Source: Podocnemis expansa (lineage: Eukaryota > Chordata > Testudines > Podocnemididae). Taken from it: a stretch of DNA of 64,000 nt. Within the stretch, counting starts at the first letter, position 1; each line of letters begins with the position of its first letter. The notes under the pieces were generated by a model. That model was not told the DNA's origin and made no database searches. It saw nothing but the letters and a program-made list of their open reading frames with translations. The position numbers and the translations under genes were made by a program. Of this stretch, positions 11,108 to 20,254 are shown piece by piece. The stretch is from contig ML682014.1 of assembly GCA_007922195.1 (NCBI GenBank), positions 4,366,631 to 4,430,630 on the forward strand, read 5' to 3'.

Positions 11108-12010
11108 ACTCCAGAAAACTCAGATTTGCTAAGTAAGCTCGAGGTCAAATGCCAGAAGTTACTCTCCCTTGGAGCCATTGAAAAGGTTCCCAAGAGAGAG
11201 CATGGCAAAGGATTCTATTCCCACTACTTCCTAGTCCCCAAGCCCAACGGGGACCTACGACCCATTTTAGACCTCAGAGAACTCAACAAAAACATAAAGA
11301 AAATAAAATTCCACATGGTCTCCCTACCACAGATTATTCCCTTCCTGTCCCCTGGAGTTTGTTTCGCAGCCCTCAACCTAAAGGACACTTATTTCCACAA
11401 AGCCATTCAGCCCCACCACAGGTGGTTTCTCAGGTTCGTAGTGGCATGACGCCACTACCAGTTCACCACCCTACCTTTCAGGTTATCGGTAGCTCACAGG
11501 GTGTTCACAAAGTGTATCGCACTGGTCGCAGCTTTCCTACGCAGGAAGGGTATAAGAATCTACTCCTACCTAGACGACTGGCTCATAGTGGGCAAGTCAA
11601 ATCGACAGGTACAAAAACCACATCGACCTGGTAATGAACCTATGCGAGTTCCTGGGCTTCCACATAAACCTAGAGAAGTCGTAGCTTTGCCCCACTCAGG
11701 ACATAGAGTTCATTGGGGCACGTTTAAATGCCCTACCGGGCACTGCGTCCTTGCCCCTGTCAAGATTTTGGTCCATCTGCACCATCATCAGAGAGCTCCA
11801 GGTGCCCGGGATGACCACAACGCGCAGGTGCATGCAGCTCTTGGGACACATGGCAGTGGCCACGTTGGTAATCCAAACAGCCTGCCTGTGGATGAGACTG
11901 TTCCAGGTCTGGTTCGCCACAAGCTTTGGACCAGAAAGAGACCGTCTGGACAAGGTACTGTCAGTTCCTCAATATGCCCTGGAGTCCCTCCAAATCTGGA
12001 GGGACCCTGA
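11108..12010 (+). pseudogene. DIRS reverse transcriptase, broken
   Basis: RT motifs appear in order: FYSHYFLVPKPNGDLRPILDLR (motifs 1-2, 11207 on, shown in part) then LNLKDTYFH (motif A, 11372). The next are FTTLPFRLSVAHRVFTK (motif B region, about 11462) and YSYLDDWLIV (motif C, active-site YLDD at 11567-11578). A stop (TGA 11447-11449) interrupts between motifs A and B. After motif C the reading moves to another frame near 11610 and continues with EFLGFHINLEKS-like sequence. In motif A the catalytic Asp of the family's DLKDAYFH is replaced by Asn (codon AAC at 11375), so activity is unlikely even without the breaks. The enzyme copies the element RNA into DNA. Confidence 0.88.
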
Positions 12011-12049
12011 CTTCGCGATGGGGGGAATTCCGTTCAGGGAGTCCAAGCC

Positions 12050-12428
12050 CTCAGTGACCCTGATAACGGATGTGTCCAACTTGGGCTGGGGAGCCCATCT
12101 GTCTGGGGGCCTCTCCACGTAAGGCGTTTAGAATCCTGAGGACCGTCTCCTCCACATAAATGTGAAGGAGCTCAGGGCTATCAGACTGGCCTGCATGACC
12201 TTCCTAGACCAGATCCAAGGCAGGGTGGTCCAAATTCTCTCAGACAATACAACGGCCATGTTCTACACGAACCGTCAAGGGGGAGTCCACACTTCGGCTC
12301 TATGCAAGGAAGCGACCAAGCTCTGGCAATTAGCAATAGATTATCACTTCATACAGACTGCCTCCCACTTACCCGGGGTAGACAACGGCATAGCAGACTC
12401 ACTCAGCAGGAAACCCCTGGTGAGTAAT
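12050..12428 (+). pseudogene. DIRS RNase H domain
   Basis: In the same frame as the end of the RT: LITDVSNLGWGAHL (about 12060-12101) carries the first catalytic Asp region. Next come KELRAIRLAC (about 12165), ILSDNTTAMFYTNRQGG (about 12234, second acidic site) and SHLPGVDNGIADSLSR (about 12363, final His/Asp region). These are the ordered landmarks of the RNase H of DIRS elements, which removes RNA from RNA:DNA hybrids. A stop at 12120-12122 and another just after it separate the first motif from the rest. The ATG at 12162 is only the first methionine after the stops. Confidence 0.85.
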
Positions 12429-12439
12429 GAGCGATCCCT

Positions 12440-12830
12440 CCACAACGAGGTTTTCTCCCTGCTGACAAACAGATGGGGAACCCCTCAGATCGACCTCTTT
12501 GCCACGGGGAAGAACCACAAATGCCCCCCGTTCTGCTCTCTCTGAGGTCAGGAGAAAGGTTCTCTCAGCAATGACTTCCTCCTCAATTGGTCGGGGGCCC
12601 TAATTTATGCCTTCTCTCCAATTCCCTTGATCCACTGCGTGCTCCTGAAGGTCCTTGTGGACGAGGCACACATCATTCTGATAGCCCCGGACTGGCCCAG
12701 ATAACACTGGTTTCCTCTCCTACAGGACATGTCCATGAGGACCCTGCTCCACCTCCCACAGTGGGCGGACCTCCTGACACAGCACTCAGGATGCCTTCAG
12801 CACCCAAACCCGGGCCTCCTGCACCTGACA
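12440..12830 (+). pseudogene. DIRS linker after RNase H; possible Dam-like methyltransferase remnant
   Basis: The RNase H frame continues through a stop at 12543-12545 and another near 12703. It shows RWGTPQIDLFATGKNHK, then NDFLLNWSGALIYAFSPIPLI, IILIAPDWPR, WFPLLQDM and GLLHLTSWMLSG. These blocks recur in vertebrate DIRS polyproteins between RNase H and recombinase. DIRS1-group elements are reported to carry a Dam-like N6-adenine methyltransferase here. The layout TP..DLF, then W.....AF.P..LI, then ..LIAP.WP resembles a phage-type Dam fold with the catalytic NPPY-like position altered. The block identity is fairly safe; the methyltransferase reading is only an inference. Confidence 0.5.
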
Positions 12831-13896
12831 TCCTGGATGCTCTCTGGCTCAGTGAGCAAGAGAGACACTGCTGGGATAGGGTTAAAAAGGTCCTGGTTGG
12901 TAACAGGAAACCCTCCACCAGGTCCACCTACATGGCAAAATGGAATCACTTTTCCGCTTGGTGCCATGACAAAAACATAGACCCTACGTCTGCACCAATT
13001 TAGGCAACTTTGGATTACCTTCTTGATCTAAGAGAGAAAGGCCTATCTTTGTCCTCATTAAAAGTCCACCTGGCAGCAATCTCAGCCTTTCACCAAAGAG
13101 TAGATGGGGCTCCACTCTTTTCACACCCCATCTGCCATAGATTCCTGAAAGGGGTGGAAAAACTTTTTCCCCACACCCGTAAACCCACTCCATAGGGGGA
13201 TTTGAAAGTTGTGCTGTGAGCTTTGACAGAGCTGCCTTATGAGCCCTTGGACTCAGCCACCCTGCTCGTACTGTCCTGGAAGGTGGCTTTTCTACTAGCA
13301 ATTATCTTGGCCAGAAAGGTCTCAGAGTTACGAGCCCTATCCTCTGAACCCCCATATATGGTTTTCTTCCCAGACAAGGGGGTCCTGCGTCACCACCCCT
13401 CGTTCTTGCCCAAGGTTGCCACCCCCTTCCACATGAATCAAGAAATCTGCCTGCCGGTTTTCTATCCAGACCCTCAGGTGACAGAGAACCAGACACGGTG
13501 GCACACCCTGGATGTGAGAAGAGCGCTCCTAATCTATATTGAGTGCACATGATCTTTCTGCAAGACCTCCCAATTGTTTGTGGCAGTAGCGAATGCATCA
13601 GAGGCTCTCCAGTATCCTCCCAATGCATCTCCAAATGGATTGTGAACTGCATTAAACAGTGCTATGGAAGGTCAAACATGCCTCTCCCAGAGACTGTGAA
13701 AGCCCACTCTACCAGAGCTCAGGCATCTTCCACAGATTTGCTCACTAAGGTCCCAATCCAAGAGATCTGCAGGGCTGCTACATGGTCGTCAATTCATACC
13801 TTCACGACGCACTACGCCATTGCCCAACAGGCTAGAGACAATGCCGCTGTGGGCAGAGCTGTACTCAGTGTGGGTATGGCTAGCAGTCACCTGTAA
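12827..13896 (+). pseudogene. DIRS tyrosine recombinase, broken
   Basis: The N-terminal arm-binding-like part starts near LSEQERHCWDRVKKVL and STRSTYMAKWNHFSAWC (12830-12970). A stop at 13001 is followed by the core-binding helices (SLSSLKVHLAAISAFHQ). Further stops (13193 and near 13217) precede the catalytic domain. Box 1 is ILARKVSELRALS (13304 on), where the usual Arg before VSEL is Lys, although an adjacent Arg remains. A frame change near 13550 leads to the last part. Box 2 is AHSTRA (HxxR at 13705-13716), and TWSSIHTFTTHYAI carries the nucleophile Tyr (codon 13813-13815). The enzyme family inserts the circular DIRS DNA. This copy cannot make an intact protein. Confidence 0.88.
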
Positions 13897-13988
13897 CTGA
13901 ATGATGTGAGCAGTGCTCGAAGGAGAATGGTTGGTTACTCACCAGTAACTGTCCTTCTTTGAGATGGGCTGCTCACATACATTCAGGT
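13885..13988 (+). repeat. DIRS internal complementary region
   Basis: The first half (to about 13930) is the reverse complement of the left terminus, with one mismatch over the last 32 bases. The second half (from about 13928) is the reverse complement of the right terminus, with only a couple of mismatches over about 58 bases. The halves meet at GAATGG, sharing AAT (ATT on the other strand). In the accepted DIRS1 model this segment is the template that lets the two ends be joined into a circle. It begins inside the last codons of the recombinase frame. Confidence 0.92.
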
Positions 13989-14019
13989 CCCTCCCACCGT
14001 CCCCGCTAATTGAGTTGGC

Positions 14020-14233
14020 AAAGGTATATGGGACTGGGAGGGTCAAGGTCACAGTCACCTATATAGCCATGGTCGTGGCGTGGAGGGGGCGTTGGCCGTG
14101 CACCCTGACCTGACAGGCTAAAGCTAAAGACTTTCCGAGCTACCATGCACTGCGGCATGTAGACACCTGTAACTGAATGTATGTGAACAGCCCATCTCGA
14201 AGAAGGACAGTTACTGGTGAGTAACCAACCATT
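14020..14233 (-). repeat. DIRS right inverted terminal repeat
   Basis: Inverted partner of 8570-8750. It adds an outer segment (GACAGTTACTGGTGAGTAAC region, 14206-14225) that has no counterpart in the left repeat but is complementary to the second half of the internal complementary region. Confidence 0.92.
14059..14066. promoter_or_regulatory. TATA-like motif in right ITR
   Basis: Exact counterpart of CTATATAG at 8708-8715, conserved between diverged terminal repeats. From this position a promoter would read leftward, antisense to the element's genes. Confidence 0.3.
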
Positions 14234-14333
14234 CCAGTCTTTTGTTGGTGGCAGTAGGGGGTTCTGCGACCCTGACCCAGTGCCTGATCCCAGTGCTGGG
14301 TCCCAACCCAGTTCGAAAACCTCTGACATAGAC

Positions 14334-16071
14334 ATAAACTACCTATGTTTGCTTTTGCTTATCTTGCTGCAAGACCTTAATGCAACCATTAAACATGATT
14401 AGTATGTACACTGTATCTGTAGATACTCATCTTCCTGCATGTACTTAAGGTGGAAGTAATAATTTTAGAATTATTTATGGTTTGAAAACGATTTAAAAAT
14501 AGGGATGAGAGAACTCTGACATTATAAGAACCTACCTGTAATTGTAAGACAAAGATTACCTGGATCCAGAACACTCACAAGCCAGTGCATCCTACATGAT
14601 CTCATAGATAGACCTAACCATCTGAAAAAATGCACTTTGGGGATAGATCCCATATGGAGTTATTTGGAACATTTTTCATATTCATTTAAGGTTTTGGATG
14701 CTGAGGGAATCTACAGTAGTGGGAGGCTGTCAAGGCCTATCCCACTGGAATGTAAGACAGTTTTTGTTGTGTTTTGTTAAAAGTTTTCTTTACAATGCCT
14801 GTTAATGGGGAAGCATTAGTCCTTGTTTTTAGCAAATACATAAGTGTTCAGACTTTATTACCATCTCAACTGGTTGATGATGGGGGAATAGTTCCATTCC
14901 AAATCCTACAACTTTAGTATAACCTCCAGCCACAGCAATATGGTAATACATACTGCTGAAATATTTGACATATAACTTTGGGCTGGACAACCTTACACCC
15001 TAGAAGTAAAAGGTGTAGTAGACACACTCCATACACTTGCCAGGGCTCATATCATCTTTTCTTTTTCATGAAAATGAACTCTGGTTCTTGAAGTTCTTAC
15101 TAAAAGCTATGCTAAAGAGTTGCAGAGTCCTCAGTGGTCAGTTGTGTTATACAACAAAGACTTGGTTCTATAGATTACATTTCTGTCTAATTTAACAAAG
15201 TATTTAGAATGTATTGGACTCTGTAAAGCCTACGTAAGAATGCAGCTCTTCTTTTAGATACACAGAGGCACTGTGGTAAACATAAGGGCACCCGCCTGCA
15301 CATGTCGTAGGAAAGTGTTCCAGTTAAACATGTATGAAAACAAGAATTAAAATGATTTTGGGTTTCTGCATTGAACACTGGTCAAGATATCAGTATATTT
15401 ACCTACAAATTTTGGCCTCTCATTAATACAATACTCATAGTTTCTGAGAGGCCATGATCACAGAGTGCATGTTTTTAGATATGGAAATGTAAATCCATGC
15501 ACAGAACAAAGGTGTGCTAACCTCTCTAACTTAGCGGCCAAAGGACAGGTCACTTTCTTCTACAGGGGTCAACTACATGAGTTTGTGGAAATCTGGGTTT
15601 TATTTTTTGAAACAGATGACTCAGTTCAGACCTACTTCCCCACTCTTTCCTCTTCCCCCTTAACTCTTATTTCCCTTCCCCTGTTTTAATACTTTCCCTT
15701 CCTACTTTGTCTGTGTTGTACTCCCATTAATCACAAAGCATTAATTTGATTTCATAGTTTAAGATTTTTAAAAAATACTCTTGCATATGGGTGTTAATGC
15801 CATGCAGTATGATATTGATGGTAGTTTTATATTTAGAATGTTCATTTTTTGTATTATAATATTTGCATTGAAATGTAAACATAAAATCTTTTTGAAAAAC
15901 AAATTGTGGACCTTAATATTTTTCACAATATTTTTGTAAATCAGCTTCCATTCTTCAACCAGCTCTAATTGGCCAACAAGAATTTCTCACTCACAGGTAG
16001 TCCCCTCCCCCTTGTGTGAAAAGAACCATGTTCCAACACAACTGTGAATCACTGGTGTAGCCCAACTATTT
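14334..16071. other. Non-coding DNA, no gene seen
   Basis: AT-rich sequence with only short chance frames; no repeat family recognised apart from generic AT-rich words around 15750-15950. Confidence 0.5.
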
Positions 16072-16425
16072 ATAGACTCCATTGCTAGAAATGACCATTG
16101 TAATCATGTAGTCTGATCCCCAGTACAATAAAGGCTACTACACTTCCCCAAAATATTCCTCGAGCATATTTGCTAGAAAAAAACATATCTTGATTTAGAA
16201 ATTATAAGTGATTAAGAATCCACCATGACTCTTGGTAAATTGTTCCAATGTTTAACCACTCTTACTGTAAAAAATTATGCTTATTTTTAAGTCTGAATTT
16301 GCTTTGCTTTAACTTCTGCCATTTGATTGTTATACCTTTCTCTCCTAGACTGAAGAGCACATTTGAAAATATTTATCACCTTGCAGATACTTATAGACTA
16401 TAACCAAGTCATGCCTTAGTTTAAC
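16072..16425 (-). mobile_element. Old CR1 LINE 3' fragment
   Basis: Resembles the widely dispersed CR1 tail read in reverse: a diverged TAGACTCCATTGCTAGAAATGACCATT start at 16071, then AATCCACCATGACTCTTGGTAAATTGTTCCAATG-type words (split here: 16221-16254) and TTTCTCTCCTAGACTGAAGAG at about 16338. Divergence and many small changes show it is ancient. No open frame remains. Confidence 0.8.
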
Positions 16426-16826
16426 TTCACAAAAAGGAGGTTAAGGCATGACCATGTCTTTCTTGCCTATATGGACAGGAAAAAACCCTAATGTCTTCTA
16501 TGCATATTATATTGTAAAGCAGGGGTCTCAAACTCAAATCACCTCAAGGGCCACATGAGAACTAGGATATTGCCCCGACGGCTGCACCACTGAAACCTTT
16601 TCATACAATGATGTGGAAGTACAGTAAAAAATGAAGAATAATACAGTATGCTAATAAGTCAATTTATTAACTTTTTTGAAAGTGTAACATGAAGTTTGTG
16701 CTAATTTTGACAGTCTTTCCTAAGCCAAAACACACACTTCCTTTTAGAATTGCTTCCATTCAAGATGGCAAAATCATCAAAAAGACAAAGAGTAAACAAA
16801 CAGACATAAAATTTTACATTATAAAT

Positions 16827-16905
16827 CAGTGGTTCCCAATTTTTTTTGGTTTGAAGACAAAAAATATACTTTTTCAAACCCGGATGACCACCGGTTAATT
16901 TAATT
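16827..16905 (+). mobile_element. Nested hAT end fragment
   Basis: Starts CAGTGGTTCCCAATTTTTTTTGG, the same end type as the complete element at 21061, and lies inside the larger hAT element. No matching inverse end was found to the right, so it is truncated or has been overwritten by the GC-rich array. Confidence 0.5.
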
Positions 16906-17219
16906 AAAATTCAATTTATTGTATTCAAATTGATGTTAATTGAAATAAATTAATTGAAGTTTGATTTATTAAAATTGAATTAAATTTAATTGAAATTATA
17001 TTTTATAAAGGTTTTAGCTTTTTAAATAAAATTAAATTGTTTTTGAAGATTTTTGTTTTTTTGTTTTAAAAAGAGGGGGCTGCATGTATCCCCAAGCCAG
17101 GAGGGGAGGAGAGCAGCCACATCTCAGGATGGGCTGCAAACAGGTTGGTCAGAGCCCTCCACAGGACCATAAAGAAGCAGCCCCCTCCTGGCCCTGGGGG
17201 CAGCGCTGGGACTGGTGGT

Positions 17220-17545
17220 GGGGGAAACACCCTCCCCACCACCTGCTCAAATTTCGCCATGCTGGGGTTGGCAGAGGGGGAAACACCCCCCACCAGCCTG
17301 CCCACTTGAATTTGGCTCTCATGGGGCTGGCATAGGGGAAAACACTCCCCGCTCACCCAAATTTAGCTGCTCTGGGGTTGGAAGAAAGGGAAACAACCCC
17401 CACCCACCTGCCTGCTTGAATTTGGCTGAGGGGGGCTGGCAGAAGAGAAAACATCCCCTGCCTGCCAGAATTTAGCAGCACTGGGGTGGGTGGAACTAAA
17501 AACACTACCCCACCCTCCTAGGGAGAAACACCCCCTGCCTGGGAC
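17220..17545. repeat. GC-rich minisatellite, period about 52-60 bp
   Basis: Units begin GGGGAAACACCCCC or close variants at about 17220, 17276, 17336, 17388, 17444, 17498 and 17521 (last one short). Each continues with CCTGCC...GAATTTGGCT...GGGGCTGGCAGA-like sequence. The open frames crossing it on both strands are low-complexity by-products. It lies entirely within the hAT element. Confidence 0.85.
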
Positions 17546-18370
17546 CGGCAGCTGGGAAAGCCCTGGAGGCTGTGCTATGGCTAGCGGTGGGGCTTTCTGG
17601 TGCTCCCCCAGAATGGAGCCCCCTGTGAACCATCCCCACAGGCTCAGGCCGCCCTCCACCTGAGCCTTCTCTGGACTGCTCAGCCTGCTCCAGCTGCTCG
17701 ATCAACTGGTGCATGTGAATAGGGCAGCTCCCAGGCAGCAGTTCAGCTCCTCCCTGTCAGTGGCTAATAACACAGGGGGGAGATGAAGCTGCTTGGTCTC
17801 CATCTGCAGAGAGGCTCAGCATTTGAAAACTCCAAGGTTGGAAAGGTGGGAGCCCCAGGATTCTGGGGGTGATCAGGGGCGGCAGGAGGCAGCGCTGTGG
17901 GCCATGTGTTTGAGACCCCTATTGTAAAGTATCCTACACTCCTATTAATTTAGAGCTACTTTCATCCAATTTATCAACTGCCTGTGAGTATAAATAGGTA
18001 TAGCTTATCAACCAGGACTAGGTATCAGAAAGTATAAATGAAAAATGGCAACTAATTTAAGTCACATCATATTATATCCTTTTACGTCTTTTTCTTTCCA
18101 TTTTTTTCTTTTTTGGTTCCTCTCTTGTTGTCTAATTACACCAAGTTAAATTTAGTGGGCCAGATTCAGATATGCTTCATACTGAGGTATATTACGAGTG
18201 GGCTGTTGTCAGAAAGATAGCAATATAAAAGAGTCCAAATTGATGTCATACGTAAGTTAAGAGGCTGGAACAAGATGTAAATTACACCATCTTAGACTTC
18301 TTCCCAACTCACCTCTGAATTTGATCCAGTGGCTTAGTATCTACCACAAGGGAGATGAAAATGGTCTATG

Positions 18371-18715
18371 CAAGCAACAGTTTGAGGAAGCTAAACAGCG
18401 GGAGACATTTTACAGCAAATTCAAGAAGTGGAAAAAATAAGTCAAGGAACAACTGCTCAAGAAAGTTAAACAGTATGAGACTTTTCACGGATATTGCAAA
18501 TAGCAGTGAGACAAAAATAAGCTGGAAAAGCAACAGCTAAAGGAAGCTAAACAGCAGGAGACTTAACAGAAAAATAGGTGTAAAACAAGAATACACCAGG
18601 GAAACAAGAGTTGGGGGAAGTTAAATGGTTAGAGACTTCAGAAAACACAAATAGCAGTTAGACCTAATTAGGCCAGAAAAAACAGCAGATAGAAGAATAT
18701 AAAGATCATGGGAGA
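18371..18715. repeat. Degenerate tandem repeat, unit about 76 bp, 4-5 copies
   Basis: Unit starts at about 18372, 18448, 18529, 18603 and 18679 share AGCAACAG..TGAGGAAGCTAAACAG..GAGACTTTTCA-like sequence; spacing is 74-81 bp. Translated in one frame the first units give QQ.EEAKQ.ET-like words, but stops occur, so there is no present coding claim. It is not associated with a recognised transposon. Confidence 0.75.
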
Positions 18716-19282
18716 AATCAAAAAAAAAAGGTGGTTTGGGGGGAGGAAGCTCAAGAATGGACTTTTTATTTATTGATTTTCATAGAGAAACTGACAATGA
18801 ACAACACAAAAAGGTAAATGACTTACAGGTTGTATATGTTTCTAAGTACTGATGTTTCAAAGGATTGCCAATAGAATTATGCAATGATGACATTTTACAG
18901 CTTGTCAAAGCTGAGAGAGATGACAATAAAAAACCCAGAAAATACTACACAGATATATTATGTTAAGGTGGTGATAACAGTAATAAAACAGGAAGACATA
19001 CAAGAATAGGCAGAGAGAGAAAGAGAGACTGGGGATGGGGAAGGAAAAGCAGGAGGGTTAGGAAGAATTAAGGCCTGATATTCTTTGAACAGTTTCAGTA
19101 TTTTTATCCACGTGTATCTAGCAATAGGGTTGAAATTTCATCAAATTTATTTAAGTGCTGTCTATTGCAGTAAGCTATTCTTTCTTTGGTACTAACTCAG
19201 ATAGGTCTACCACTTCTGTATTCTGGGCATTAGTCTACTCTTCCCTTTTTGTAAAATCACATGCTTAGAGATTGCAGCTCTC
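18716..19282 (-). other. Possible decayed retroposon coding remnant
   Basis: Most of this stretch shows nothing. On the minus strand, about 19080-19260 reads as a stretch with few stops that contains VVDLSELVPKK. A companion stretch at about 20080-20248 reads EETLIHVLLDCTTVKVWKAV, which resembles the H....C...WK C-terminal motif of LINE-type reverse transcriptases. Together they may be an old LINE or a processed remnant interrupted by the GC-rich block 19283-20085. Weak. Confidence 0.25.
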
Positions 19283-20085
19283 AACTTTTTGTAGCCAGGA
19301 GTCAAAAATATAATTTGGCAGGCCCCAGAACCCTCCTAATCAGGTGGTCTCCCTTCCCAAATGGGTGGGCCCCCTCCTGCAAGTCAGGGCCCTCCTCCCA
19401 CATGTCTGGGCCCACCTCCCACACCCTAGCTCCTGCCCTCCAAATGCTAGCCCTGCACCCCAGCTCCTGACCTCCGAACGCCAGCCCCCTACCCTAGCTC
19501 CTGGCCCCACATGCCAGGCCCCCCACCCCAGCTCCCGCCCCCTACATGCCAGCCCCTCACCTGAGCTACTGCCCCTACCCCAGCTACTGCCCTCAGCCCC
19601 CACCTGGCTGCTGGTCCTCCAATCCCCTGCTGTGCCATGCCCTCTTTACCTGCTGCCCTGGGCCGACCCCATTCCCCCTGCCCTTTCCCCACCAGGATGG
19701 CTCACTTGCCCCCGAATTCACCCTCCAGGGCCCCCTCACCTGGCCACAGGGCAGAGCCCTGAGCTGGCTCTGATCATGCTCAGTGAGAGTCGGCTCAAGG
19801 AGGGAGATTTAAAATCTCCCAACTCCCTGCTGTCCAGAATGTGGTGGAATGCCATTCCAGGACATGCTATTTTAAGGGGCTCCGTGTTGGGGGGGGGGCT
19901 CTAAAAATAGAAAATAGAACCAGAATGCTGTCTTCTGGGGCCCGCTATTTTTAAATGATGGGCCCTGGAATACACCATTCCGGCTCCATTTTCTATTTTT
20001 AAGGGTCCTGGAATGCTGAGCACCTAAAAGTACTGGGCCCCAGAATGGCATTTTGCTGCATTCCAGTTTACTTTAATCCCTGTTT
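19283..20085. repeat. GC-rich insertion with minisatellite and inverted repeats
   Basis: At 19405-19600 a C-rich tandem repeat with a 34-35 bp period has units starting about 19440, 19474, 19508 and 19543, each with ATGCCAGCCCC..ACCCCAGCTCCTGCCCC-like content. Further right, CTCTAAAAATAGAAAATAGAACC (about 19898-19920) is inverted at about 19982-20006, and GGCCCCAGAATG-type words recur. The long frame at 19344-19904 is a by-product of the composition. The block looks like the interior of a transposon, but its ends are not clear. Confidence 0.55.
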
Positions 20086-20254
20086 ATAGCAGAGTTAAAC
20101 CCATCTTAGCATAAATAACCTAGGATATACTTTTTGGCTGAGATTTGGCTGCTATATTAATTCTGAGGGGCCACTGCTTTCCATACTTTGACTGTTGTAC
20201 AATCCAATAGTACATGGATCAAGGTTTCTTCTTGCTTTTCTCAGAACCAACAAA

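Larger units (their letters stand above)
8570..14233 (+). mobile_element. DIRS-like tyrosine-recombinase retrotransposon, degenerate
   Basis: A nearly full-length element of about 5.66 kb. Visible parts in order: left inverted terminal repeat, gag with a Cys/His cluster, reverse transcriptase, RNase H, a conserved linker, tyrosine recombinase, internal complementary region, right inverted terminal repeat. This layout defines the DIRS1 group of DIRS retrotransposons, which carry a recombinase in place of an integrase and make no target duplication. The ends are fixed by the internal complementary region, whose two halves match each terminus and overlap on ATT (8570-8572 and 14231-14233). Stops and frame changes interrupt every coding part, so the copy is non-autonomous. 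It lies in a hAT element, so it inserted later than that element. Confidence 0.93.
8483..14325. mobile_element. hAT-like miniature element split by the DIRS insertion
   Basis: Only the two outer parts belong to it (8483-8569 and 14234-14325, about 180 bp). The left end reads CTGCGGTTTTCAAACTT and the right end is the inverse, GTTCGAAAACCTCTG, which fit the hAT pattern CAGNGGTTNTCAAAC. Both parts share GACCCA-type words. The flanks (ACCTAGCA on the left, ACATAGAC on the right) are an imperfect 8-bp target duplication. It has no coding capacity. Confidence 0.75.
16520..17921. mobile_element. hAT non-autonomous element with perfect 8-bp target duplication
   Basis: Left end CAGGGGTCTCAAACTCA; right end the inverse GTTTGAGACCCCTA. 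Both sides carry the identical 8-mer TTGTAAAG (16512-16519 and 17922-17929), the signature of hAT insertion. The left 120 bases match, in inverse orientation, the small hAT at 40055-40241, so this is an expanded relative of that family. Inside are a second hAT-type end (CAGTGGTTCCCAA at 16827), an AT-rich block, and a GC-rich tandem array (17220-17545). No transposase is encoded. Confidence 0.92.

Noticed and set aside
8570..14233. Endogenous retrovirus
   Set aside because: There are no direct LTRs, protease or integrase; the terminal repeats are inverted and the enzyme is a tyrosine recombinase.
18371..18715. CRISPR-like array
   Set aside because: Units are diverged over their whole length with no constant repeat and variable spacer, and the genome is vertebrate.
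19344..19904. 186-codon open frame, plus strand
   Set aside because: It lies across the C-rich 34-35-bp tandem repeat; frames are open on both strands because of composition, and no domain is visible.
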